Positions 25,372 to 33,123 of a stretch of 41,971 bases of DNA are shown here, piece by piece. A model generated the notes under the pieces. It saw only the letters and a list, made by a program, of their open reading frames with translations. It was not told the origin of the DNA and searched no databases. The translations under genes were made by a program, and so were the position numbers. Within the stretch, counting starts at the first letter, position 1; the number at the start of each line of letters is the position of its first letter. The stretch comes from Sinorhizobium meliloti 4H41 (GTDB taxonomy: Bacteria > Pseudomonadota > Alphaproteobacteria > Rhizobiales > Rhizobiaceae), in NCBI RefSeq assembly GCF_000375585.1, contig NZ_AQWP01000003.1:146841-188811 (forward strand), in the 5' to 3' direction.

Positions 25372-26652
25372 TCAGCGTCCGAACCAGGAGACCGGAACGG
25401 TCACCAGTTCAGGGAACAGGACGAGCAGGAAAAGAACGATCAGTTCCGCGAAGAGGAAGGGCATCACGCCCTTCATCAGATTCTCCATCGAAAGCTTCGA
25501 CACGCCGCAGATGACGTTCAGGACGGTGCCGACCGGAGGGGTGATCAGGCCGATCGAGTTGTTGATGATGAAGAGCACGCCGAAATAGACCGGATCGATG
25601 CCCGCCTGCTTGATGACCGGCATCAGCACCGGCGTCATGATCAGGATCGTCGGCGTCATGTCCATCGCGGTGCCGACGATCACGATCAAGACCATGATCG
25701 CGATAAGCAGAGCCGTCTGGTTGCCCATCAGGGGTTCGAGGAGTGCGGCGAGCGCGCCGGGAACGTCGGCAACGGTGATCAGCCAGGCCGAAACCGCCGC
25801 GCAGGCGACGAGGAACATCACCACGGCGCTGATCTTGGCGGCCGAGACGAAGACGTGGAAGAGTTGCGCCGGCGCCAGTTCGCGATAGACGACCATCGAA
25901 ACGAAGAGCGAATAGACGGCGGCGATGACACCCGCCTCCGTCGGGGTGAAGACGCCGAACTTCAGACCGACGATGATGATGACGGGCAGGAAAAGCGCCC
26001 AGAGGCTGTCGACGAAGGCCCTGAGCCGCAGCCGACCGCTCTGCCGCGGCGGCAGTTCGAATTGCTCCTTGCGGGCGACGATCAGCCAGGTGATCGAAAG
26101 CGCCGCGGCGATCATCAGTCCCGGGAATATGCCGGCGAGGAAGAGTTTGGTGATGGAGACGCCGCCGACCACGCCGAAGAGGATGAAGCCGATCGAGGGC
26201 GGTATGATCGGGCCGATGATCGAGGCGGAGGCGATGAGCCCGCCGGCGCGCGCCGGGTCGTGGCCGCTTTTCAGCATCATCGGCAGAAGCAGCGCGCCGA
26301 GTGCAGCCGCATCGGCGACCGCCGAACCGGAAAGACTGGAGAGAATGCAGGCCGAGAAGATCGCGACGAAGCCGAGCCCGCCGCGGATATGGCCGACCAT
26401 GGCCATGGCCAGTGCGACAATGCGACGGGAGAGGCCGCCCGTATTCATGACCTCGCCGGCAAGCAGGAAGAAGGGAACGGCCATCAGCGGGAAGCTGTCG
26501 GCACCGTTCAGCACGTTCTGCGCCACGATCTGGGCGTCGAAGAGGCCGAGATAGAGCATCAGCGCCACGCCGCTCAGGATGAGGGCGAAGGCGATCGGCA
26601 CGCCGAGAGCCATGGGTCCGAGAAGGGCGCCGAGGAAGATGGATACGGTCAT
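25372..26652 (-). CDS. TRAP transporter large permease (DctM family)
   Basis: The 426-residue protein has about 12 hydrophobic segments and DctM signatures: PLMAVPFFLLAGEVMNTGGL, SGSAVADAAALGALLLPMM, and PPSIGFILFG. It is the sodium-coupled channel part of the transporter. GAGGAGG lies just before the ATG, which is 10 bp after the dctQ stop. Confidence 0.95.
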   Translation of the reverse strand: MTVSIFLGALLGPMALGVPIAFALILSGVALMLYLGLFDAQIVAQNVLNGADSFPLMAVPFFLLAGEVMNTGGLSRRIVALAMAMVGHIRGGLGFVAIFSACILSSLSGSAVADAAALGALLLPMMLKSGHDPARAGGLIASASIIGPIIPPSIGFILFGVVGGVSITKLFLAGIFPGLMIAAALSITWLIVARKEQFELPPRQSGRLRLRAFVDSLWALFLPVIIIVGLKFGVFTPTEAGVIAAVYSLFVSMVVYRELAPAQLFHVFVSAAKISAVVMFLVACAAVSAWLITVADVPGALAALLEPLMGNQTALLIAIMVLIVIVGTAMDMTPTILIMTPVLMPVIKQAGIDPVYFGVLFIINNSIGLITPPVGTVLNVICGVSKLSMENLMKGVMPFLFAELIVLFLLVLFPELVTVPVSWFGR

Positions 26653-26662
26653 CGCCGCCTCC

Positions 26663-27226
26663 TCAATGCTTCGCCGAAAGCGGACCGATTGTGGGGGCAG
26701 AAATGTCGTCGAGTGCTGCTTTGTCCTCGCTGTCGCGTACGAGATCGGTCGTGGTCACGTCGATGCGGCCGGTCGCGATCGCGAAGGCATCGGCGAGCAG
26801 GATCAGGAAGGCCGGAATGCCGAAGGCGAGGCCCGCTCCGTAGAAGAAGGCCATGGAGATGCCGGTCGCCGGCGCGCCGACATGGAGGTTGATCAGCGTC
26901 TGGGTCCAGCTGCCGCTGATCACCAGCCAGATTGCGAAGAGCATCAGCGCGTGGCCGCAGAGCACGGCCGCCTTCGCTGCGCGCGGCGGCAGGCGCTTGA
27001 TGAGCGAGTCGACGCCGAGATGGCCGTGCTCGCGCATGGCGACCACGGCGCCGAGAAAGGTGAGCCAGACGAAGAACATCCGCGACAGCTCCTCCGACAC
27101 CGTTATTCCCTGGTTGAAGGCATAGCGCAGCACGACATTGCCGAAGACGAGGACGACCATGCCGGCAAGCAGCAGCGCGATCGTCACCTTTAACGCGAAG
27201 AAATAGAAATCGATGATGCGGCTCAT
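26663..27226 (-). CDS. TRAP transporter small permease (DctQ family)
   Basis: With the ATG at 27226 (GGAGGA 5 bp ahead) the protein has 187 residues and four membrane segments. The family signature VSEELSRMFFVWLTFLGAVVAMREHGHLG is present between helices 2 and 3. It pairs with DctM. First gene of the transport operon. Confidence 0.93.
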   Translation of the reverse strand: MSRIIDFYFFALKVTIALLLAGMVVLVFGNVVLRYAFNQGITVSEELSRMFFVWLTFLGAVVAMREHGHLGVDSLIKRLPPRAAKAAVLCGHALMLFAIWLVISGSWTQTLINLHVGAPATGISMAFFYGAGLAFGIPAFLILLADAFAIATGRIDVTTTDLVRDSEDKAALDDISAPTIGPLSAKH

Positions 27227-27361
27227 CCGCTCCTCCCAAGCGACAGGCGAGCGACAGCGCAAGGCGCAGACCTGTCGCAGGCTTCTCCTCCCAACCAGGC
27301 GGTCGCCCGGAGCCTTCCACCACGCTCCTTCGTGGTGTTCGGCATGTCTCGTTGCAAAATG

Positions 27362-27377
27362 TACTAACTAGTTCGGA
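27362..27377. promoter_or_regulatory. Candidate TetR operator and TRAP operon promoter region
   Basis: The only clear dyad in the 296-bp divergent spacer is ACTAACTAGTTCGG with core AACTAGTT (27366-27373). It lies in an AT-rich patch at a fitting distance from dctQ. A TetR operator here is inferred from position only. Confidence 0.4.
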
Positions 27378-27522
27378 AAATCAATCCCGCGAGGTTGAAA
27401 GGGCTCGGCAAGGTGATATGTCTTGATCCATCGTTCGGGAGGTCCGTGGTTCGACCGCCGCCTCGCTTCGGCAATTCGATCGGTAAACGGCTCGAGGGAG
27501 AGCGGGGGGCAGCGCGGTGAAA

Positions 27523-28185
27523 ATGGCGGAGCGGCAGGCAAACGGCAGGAAGAACGATCCGCAGCGGACGCAGGACGACATCCTCGAAGTCGCGACGGAG
27601 GAATTCTCCACCCATGGCCTCGCAGGCGCGCGCGTCGATCAGATCGCCGAGCGCACCCGCACTTCGAAGCGGATGATCTATTATTACTTCGGCAGCAAGG
27701 AAGCGCTCTATCTCGCCGTCCTCGAGCGGTCCTATCGCAAGATCCGCACGCTGGAGGCCGACCTGGAGCTTGCGAACCTGCCCCCGGAAGAGGCACTTCG
27801 CACGCTGATCGCGACCACCTTCGACCATGACGAGGCCAATCCGGACTTCGTCCGTCTGGTCAGCATCGAAAACATCCATCGCGCCGCCCACATGCTGCGC
27901 TCCGATGCGATCCGCGACCTCAACGTCTCGGTGATCCAGATGATCGACGCCATCATCGAGCGCGGCCTTGGCGACGGGACCTTCCGCCGCAAGGCCGACC
28001 CGATCGACGTGCACATGCTGATCAGCGCCTTCTGCTTCTTCCGCGTGTCGAACCGCTATACCTTCGGCACGATCTTCCGTCGGGACCTGTCGGAGCCCGA
28101 GACGATCGCGCGGCATCGCACGATGATCGCCGATGCCGTGGTGAGTTATCTGAAGGGCGACGAGCCCAGCGCGGCGCGTCGCTAG
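27523..28185 (+). CDS. TetR-family transcriptional regulator
   Basis: The 220-residue protein begins with a TetR helix-turn-helix: RTQDDILEVATEEFSTHGLAGARVDQIAERTRTSKRMIYYYFGSKEALYLAVLE is contained in residues 15-68. The C-terminal domain resembles TetR_C proteins of the type EANPDFVRLVSIENIHRAAHML. A GTG at 27517 would add two residues. It is divergent from dctQ and is the likely repressor of the TRAP/dehydrogenase operon, perhaps released by the transported acid. Confidence 0.9.
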   Translation: MAERQANGRKNDPQRTQDDILEVATEEFSTHGLAGARVDQIAERTRTSKRMIYYYFGSKEALYLAVLERSYRKIRTLEADLELANLPPEEALRTLIATTFDHDEANPDFVRLVSIENIHRAAHMLRSDAIRDLNVSVIQMIDAIIERGLGDGTFRRKADPIDVHMLISAFCFFRVSNRYTFGTIFRRDLSEPETIARHRTMIADAVVSYLKGDEPSAARR

Positions 28186-28280
28186 ATCCTCTCCGTTTTC
28201 ATTTCTGCGACCAGCAGGGGAACAAGGGCGAAAAGCATTCGCTTGTAACGTTCTCGGGATTGACAGGCACGGCTCTGGTA

Positions 28281-28322
28281 ATGTTATTTCGTCGCTATCG
28301 AGTAATGTAATAACATAGCGAC
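28281..28322. promoter_or_regulatory. Zur-like half-sites and dyad before the AztD-like gene
   Basis: ATGTTAT (28281-28287) and ATAACAT (28310-28316) match the two halves of the alphaproteobacterial Zur box but are 22 bp apart. Between them GTCGCTAT (28291-28298) and ATAGCGAC (28315-28322) form a perfect 8-bp inverted repeat. Zinc control is plausible from the downstream gene but unproven. Confidence 0.4.
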
Positions 28323-28407
28323 TCCGGGAATATCCGCTGTGCGATAGGCCCGGCCGTGCCGACGGACTGCGCGGACGAAAACTGTTTCAAACAAGAAAGG
28401 ACCCCCC

Positions 28408-29643
28408 ATGATATTGTCTCTCACCCGGGCCCGCCTGATGGCAGCAGTGGCGACCGCTTTCGTCCTGGCCGCACCCGGCGCACGCGCGGATGATCATGAG
28501 ACGAAGGAGGCCTGGCGCCTGATCGTCGCCGATCACACGCAGCCGGTGGTACGCGCCATCGACTTTTCGGACGGCAAGGAACTGGGCCGCTACGACACCA
28601 AGGGATATGCAGCCCTGACGGTCAGCGCATCCGGTCAGACGGTCTTCGCCGCGCAGTCGGAAGAGGACATCGTACACGTCATCAAGACCGGCATCGGGTT
28701 CTCGGATCATGGGGAGCATCGCGACCTGGAAGTCTCCGATGTGGCGCTTCTTCCGGTGGCGCTCGAGGGCAAGCGCCCCGCCCATGTGGTGCCGCATGGC
28801 GATCACGCGATCATTTTCTACGATCGCGGCGGCAAGGCCGACATCGTCGATGAAGCCGCACTTCTCGAAGGCAAGGCGCAGGTCAGGACGATCGATACGA
28901 CCAGGCCGCACCATGGTGTCGCCGTGAGCATGGGGCGCCACGTCCTCGTCTCGGTGCCGGACACGGAAATCGAGCCGAAGCCGGACGAACTGCCGCCGCG
29001 CGTCGGCGTGCGTGTGATCGACGAGAAGGGCGGGCAGATCGGCGAGATCAGCAAATGCACCGACCTGCATGGCGAGGCCACATCAGCCCGTCTCGTTGCC
29101 TTCGGCTGCAAGGAAGGGGTGCTCGTCGCCCGCCCCGGCGGTATCGACGGGCCGAAGCTCACAATGCTTCCCTACCCCTCGGATTTCCCGAAGGGTCACA
29201 CCGGCACCCTGCTAGGAGGCAAGGCGATGCAGTTCTTCCTCGGCAATTACGGCGACGATAAAGTCGTGCTCATCGATCCTGACAGCAGCGAACCGTATCG
29301 GCTGATCACGCTCCCGACCCGGCGTGTCGACTTCCTCCTGGATCCTGCAATGCCGGCCAATGCCTACATCCTGACGGAAGACGGCGACCTTCATGTGCTG
29401 GACGTGATCAAGGGAGAAATCCTCCGCAAGGGCAGGGTCACCGAACCATACAGCAAGGACGGCCATTGGCGTGATCCGCGGCCGCGCCTGGCGGCAGCCG
29501 ACGGCCAGATCGTGATCACCGACCCGCGACACGCGCTCCTCCGGGTGATCGATGCAGAGACTCTCAAGGAGACCCGCACGATCCCCATCGAAGGTCAGCC
29601 CTTTGCGATCGTCGCCGTCGGCGGTTCCGGCGCCTCGCACTGA
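28408..29643 (+). CDS. AztD-like periplasmic zinc metallochaperone
   Basis: The 411-residue protein has a signal peptide (MAAVATAFVLAAPGARADDHE). The mature protein looks like a beta-propeller with repeated four-strand units (for example WRLIVADHTQPVVRAIDFSD, then GYAALTVSASGQTVFAAQSEED). Histidine-bearing loops (HVVPHGDH, RPHHGVAV, CTDLHGEATS) fit zinc ligands. AztD normally delivers zinc to the AztC binding protein of an AztABC importer; no such genes are present here, so it is an orphan in this window. The two cysteines SKCTD and FGCKEG are also conserved-looking. Confidence 0.7.
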   Translation: MILSLTRARLMAAVATAFVLAAPGARADDHETKEAWRLIVADHTQPVVRAIDFSDGKELGRYDTKGYAALTVSASGQTVFAAQSEEDIVHVIKTGIGFSDHGEHRDLEVSDVALLPVALEGKRPAHVVPHGDHAIIFYDRGGKADIVDEAALLEGKAQVRTIDTTRPHHGVAVSMGRHVLVSVPDTEIEPKPDELPPRVGVRVIDEKGGQIGEISKCTDLHGEATSARLVAFGCKEGVLVARPGGIDGPKLTMLPYPSDFPKGHTGTLLGGKAMQFFLGNYGDDKVVLIDPDSSEPYRLITLPTRRVDFLLDPAMPANAYILTEDGDLHVLDVIKGEILRKGRVTEPYSKDGHWRDPRPRLAAADGQIVITDPRHALLRVIDAETLKETRTIPIEGQPFAIVAVGGSGASH

Positions 29644-29666
29644 TTTCGAGCGCTTTCACGTCGGGC

Positions 29667-30524
29667 TCAGTGCAGGTGCCTCAGCTTGTCGGGGTTCCTT
29701 ACGACATAGATCGCAGCGACTTTGCCGCCCTCGATATCAAGGGCGGTGGTCTGGATTTCGCCGTCGGCTTCCATCGTGATGAAGCCGGGCAGCCCGTTGA
29801 CGAAACCGATGCGCAGCAGTTTCGAGCCGTTCGCCCGAAAAAGCGCAGCCAGCTTCTCATGGACCTTCATAACGGCATCAAAGCCGACGATCGGCATGAT
29901 CGCTGCCGAGCGCTTGCCGCCGCCGTCCGCATGGATGCTGACATCGGCCGCGAGCATTGCGCCGAACGCGTTCATGTCCCCGCTGCGCGAGGCCTTGAAG
30001 AAGGCCTCCGCAAGCTGGAGGCCGCGCTCCTTCTCGACGTGAAAGCGAGGCCTTGCCTCCCGGACATGCGAGCGTGCGCGGGCGGCAAGCTGCCGGCAGG
30101 CGGCGGCGTCGCGCTGGATGGTCGCCGCGACCTCCTCGAAACCGAGCCCGAACACGTCGTGCAACAGGAACGCTGCCCGCTCGAGAGGGGACAACCGCTC
30201 CAGCGCCAGCATCAGCGGCAAGGTGACGTCTTCCTCTTCCTCCTCCTCCACGACGGGATCGGGAAGCCAAGGCCCCACATAGGTCTCGCGCTGGCGCCGA
30301 GCCGATTTCAGCTGATCGAGGCAGAGCCGGGTGACGGTGCGGCGCAGGAAGGCCTCCGGTTCGCGCACCGCGGCGCGGTCGGCCCCCATCCAGCGGATGA
30401 AGGCCTCCTGCACCATATCCTCGGCGTCGGCAACCGAGCCGAGCATGCGATAGGCGACGCGCATCAGCTTCGGACGCAGCGGGTCGAAACTCGCTGCCGC
30501 ATCCGCTTGCGTAGCCTGTGTCAT
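29667..30524 (-). CDS. ECF41-type sigma factor with SnoaL-like C-terminal domain
   Basis: The 285-residue protein has sigma region 2 (LMRVAYRMLGSVADAEDMVQ, then EAFIRWMG), region 4 (RLSPLERAAFLLHDVFGLGF and RDAAACRQLAARARSHVR), and a C-terminal NTF2/SnoaL-like extension ending in NPDKLRHL. That last motif is the hallmark of group ECF41, where the extension modulates activity in place of an anti-sigma factor. Its ATG overlaps the stop of the upstream partner gene by one base (TGATG), so translation is coupled. Confidence 0.93.
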   Translation of the reverse strand: MTQATQADAAASFDPLRPKLMRVAYRMLGSVADAEDMVQEAFIRWMGADRAAVREPEAFLRRTVTRLCLDQLKSARRQRETYVGPWLPDPVVEEEEEEDVTLPLMLALERLSPLERAAFLLHDVFGLGFEEVAATIQRDAAACRQLAARARSHVREARPRFHVEKERGLQLAEAFFKASRSGDMNAFGAMLAADVSIHADGGGKRSAAIMPIVGFDAVMKVHEKLAALFRANGSKLLRIGFVNGLPGFITMEADGEIQTTALDIEGGKVAAIYVVRNPDKLRHLH

Positions 30525-30997
30525 CAGGCGACCGCCTTCTCGGCGATTGCCTTTGCGGCTGCCGGTTCGACCCACAGGCCGAAGCCCACGGCAAGGCGGT
30601 TCCACCCGTTGATGACATTGATCATGAGCGTGAGCTTCACCTGCTCCTCCTGCGTGAACTCGGCCTTCAGCGCCTCATAGGCGGCGGCGTGAGTATGGCC
30701 CTCCGACAGCCGCGTCAAAGCTTCCGTCCAGGCGAGCGCAGCGCGCTCGCGGTCGGTATAGCACGGCGCCTCGCGCCATGCCGAGAGCAGGTAGATCCGC
30801 TGCTCGCTCTCGCCCTTGGCACGCGCCTCCGTCGTATGCATGTTGATGCAGTTTGCGCAACCGTTGATCTGCGAAGCGCGGATCTTGACGAGTTCGATAA
30901 GGCTCGACTCGAGGCTCGAAGCGATCGTGGTCGAGATGCTGAACCAGCTCTTCATCAGCGAAGGGGCGGCGGCAAAGGGATCAAGTCTGGCAGTCAT
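30524..30997 (-). CDS. Carboxymuconolactone decarboxylase/AhpD-family protein, ECF41 partner
   Basis: The 157-residue protein has the AhpD-like core with the redox pair C47 and C50 in GCANCINMH, and histidine H54. This matches the alkylhydroperoxidase-like proteins that are the usual neighbours and targets of ECF41 sigma factors. AAGGAGA precedes the ATG at 30997; an upstream in-frame start at 31057 is unlikely since it would overlap the promoter. Its role is probably redox or detoxification, but no substrate is known. Confidence 0.92.
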   Translation of the reverse strand: MTARLDPFAAAPSLMKSWFSISTTIASSLESSLIELVKIRASQINGCANCINMHTTEARAKGESEQRIYLLSAWREAPCYTDRERAALAWTEALTRLSEGHTHAAAYEALKAEFTQEEQVKLTLMINVINGWNRLAVGFGLWVEPAAAKAIAEKAVA

Positions 30998-31029
30998 GGT
31001 CGGTCTCCTTTTGTTGGTTCCGACACCAT

Positions 31030-31056
31030 GACGAGACAGCATCCGCCGGTGTGACA
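31030..31056 (-). promoter_or_regulatory. ECF41-dependent promoter
   Basis: Minus-strand TGTCACA (31050-31056) and CGTC (31030-31033) are separated by exactly 16 bp. This equals the published ECF41 consensus. The start of the first gene lies about 33 bp further on. Confidence 0.85.
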
Positions 31057-31090
31057 TCGATGCGAAATTTTTTGTGCGTGGACCGAACTT

Positions 31091-31565
31091 TTACTGTTCC
31101 AGCGAACCGCCGGAGTTCCTCGTATCGTCCGCCCCGGGAGCCATCACGCCAACCCCGAAGGGTTCGAAGTGCTTAAGATTCCTAGTGACCACGACCAGGT
31201 CATGGACTTTCGCTGTGCCGGCGATCAGCGCATCGGCCATGCCGGGACTGTGACCGGCCGCGACCGCGATTGCTTCCAGTTGGCCCGATATCGTGGAAAC
31301 GGTCGTGTCTATCGACAGGATCCTGTCGTCGTAGGTCGACACAAGGCCGGAAAGCCAGAGCCGAAGACTTGCGCCTCTCGCCGTGGCTCCCTTCCGCTCG
31401 AGCAGGCCGACGCTCTTTTCGATTTCGTGAACTGTCACCACGGACAGGAATATCGTGCCTTCCGCATCGGCCGCCTCCAGCCAGCGGAAAAAAACCCTCC
31501 GGCACTGCCGGCTTGGATGGCGAGAACATCGAAATGACGTTCGTGTCGAGGAGATAACCGCTCAC
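31091..31565 (-). pseudogene. PIN-domain (VapC-type) toxin, interrupted by a frameshift
   Basis: The N-terminal part (GTG at 31565) reads GYLLDTNVISMFS, with the first catalytic aspartate of PIN nucleases. The remaining part lies in another frame: TVHEIEKSVGLLERKGATARG, then MADALIAGTAKVHDLVVVTRNLKHFEPFGV, with the other acidic residues. The break is in a run of seven A on the plus strand (31488-31494); six would restore one continuous product of about 157 residues. Its start overlaps the antitoxin stop (GTGA, 31562-31565). If the frameshift is real, the toxin is inactive; if it is a read error, the pair is intact. Confidence 0.88.
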
Positions 31566-31810
31566 AGATCGACATCCCGGGATGGTGAACTGTTGCGTTC
31601 GAACTCACCGCCGGGGAACCTCTGCAGATGCGAGGCCAGGCTGGGCCGGATCCTGTTCAGGGCGTTGCGTGCAATCTCCGCTGCCGCAAGCGGAACCAGC
31701 GCTGCGACGGGCTTTCCGTGGCGGGTGATCGTTACGAACTCGCCGGCGATCGCCTCGTCTACATAGGCCGACAGGCGGGCCTTGGCATCTTTAAGACTCA
31801 CGGTCGACAT
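31562..31810 (-). CDS. Phd/YefM-type antitoxin
   Basis: The 82-residue protein begins with the Phd/YefM signature: SLKDAKARLSAYVDEAIAGE, then FVTITRHGKPVAALVPL. This part dimerises and binds DNA. The C-terminal 35 residues would wrap around the PIN toxin. It is the first gene of the pair and follows a 24-bp palindrome that should be its operator. Confidence 0.92.
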   Translation of the reverse strand: MSTVSLKDAKARLSAYVDEAIAGEFVTITRHGKPVAALVPLAAAEIARNALNRIRPSLASHLQRFPGGEFERNSSPSRDVDL

Positions 31811-31824
31811 GGTTTCATCCCAGG

Positions 31825-31848
31825 CATGTAGTCACATGTGACTACATG
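31825..31848. promoter_or_regulatory. 24-bp perfect palindrome, antitoxin operator
   Basis: CATGTAGTCACA (31825-31836) is followed at once by its exact complement. It lies 15 bp before the antitoxin ATG, where autorepression operators of such pairs are found. Confidence 0.75.
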
Positions 31849-32104
31849 AATGCGCCTGCGGGTGGAGGAATTCAAGGCTCGATCTCGGGCTCGGCCCCGC
31901 GGCGGGAAGACGACGACGAGGGCGGCAACCGCGATCCTGATGGCCGAGAGGGCAACACAGGTGCGATCGCGGCCGCCGAGCCGTGTGCGAATAGGCGACG
32001 CGGAAGAACCGTCGCCGGTGCTTCGCTGGATGTCTCCGGGGCGGAAAGCGGGCATCGAGGCTGCGTTGCCAAGCCAATCATTCCGTCCTTATACTCCTCC
32101 CACT

Positions 32105-33078
32105 ATGGAGAAGACCTTCGTCGCGGCGCAAGAGGAACGGCCTGGGGAAGCTTGGCTTTCGCGGTTTGCGGCCGGTCGAGCCGAGGCGGAGAGCTGGTAT
32201 TTCGGGCGGGCCCGACGAGCATCGGGTCCGAGCGCCAAAGAATGTCGCGAGGCCTTACGGCAGTACATGCCGGAACTCGTTCCTCACTATGAGCACGCCT
32301 GCGCTCTCGTTGGAGATGATGAGGTTGCTCATCGGATGCTCAGTCACTTTCGACCCGCGCCGGATGCTTACGGCTGCAGTCAATCTGTCTGGCTCGGAGA
32401 AGGGGGCCCGGCACTGATCCGCAATTTCGACTATCCGCCGAGTGTCGCCTCCGATCGTTTCGAAATGACCCGGTGGTCCGGGATGAAGGTGATCGCGAAG
32501 GCGCAACGCCCCTGGGGAGGCTGCGTGGACGGGATAAATGAGGAGGGGCTGGCCGCAAGCGTTACTCTTGGGGGCGGACGTTCTCAGGGCAGGGGGTTCT
32601 CGATCATCCTCGTGATCCGCTACGTGCTGGAGACCTGTCAGCAGGTCGAGCAGGCTGTCAAAGCTCTATGCCGAATACCTGTGGCGCTCGCGCAGAACGT
32701 CACCGTACTGGATAGGGCCGGCAATATGCCACTCTGTTCCTCGGACCGGGCCAGCGCCCGATCATTACGCGCCTGAAGGCATGCGCAAATCATCAGCGGG
32801 CGGCACGACCGTCATCATTCTCGGTGGCTCGACAGCAACTTATTCTGCAAGCACTAGAGGATCCTTCCATGTCGCTGGAGAAGCTGACGGATGGCTTCCT
32901 TCGGCCGCCGCTTTATTCCGTGAGCGGCCCCCATCCCACTCTCTACACAGCCGTCTATCGACCTGCAAAAGGCAGAGTAGACTATATCTGGCCGGGGAAA
33001 CGCTGGTCTCAGCGTTTCGAGGATTTCCAGACAGGCGAATACACGCACACCTTCACCGATCGATTTCCCGGTCAGTGA
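32105..33078 (+). pseudogene. C45-type autoproteolytic acyltransferase/hydrolase, frameshifted
   Basis: The first frame gives about 208 residues with penicillin-acyltransferase-like (peptidase C45) features: the N-terminal nucleophile C91 in AYGCSQSVW, RNFDYPPS, and GINEEGLAASVTLGGG. After DRAGNM the frame closes, while the family-like continuation TLFLGPGQRPIITRLKACANHQ and the C-terminal FLRPPLYS to GEYTHTF stretch run on in the next frame to a stop at 33078. One missing G near 32728 (ATGCC for ATGGCC) explains the shift. Such Ntn hydrolases self-cleave before the cysteine. No strong ribosome-binding site is seen. Confidence 0.8.
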
Positions 33079-33123
33079 CCGGGCGCATGGGGCCATGCGC
33101 CCGGTACACCAGACCGATCCGGT

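Noticed and set aside
25339..26892. A 517-codon plus-strand frame opposite dctM
   Set aside because: Low-complexity D/R/E/H composition and complete overlap with a typical DctM gene.
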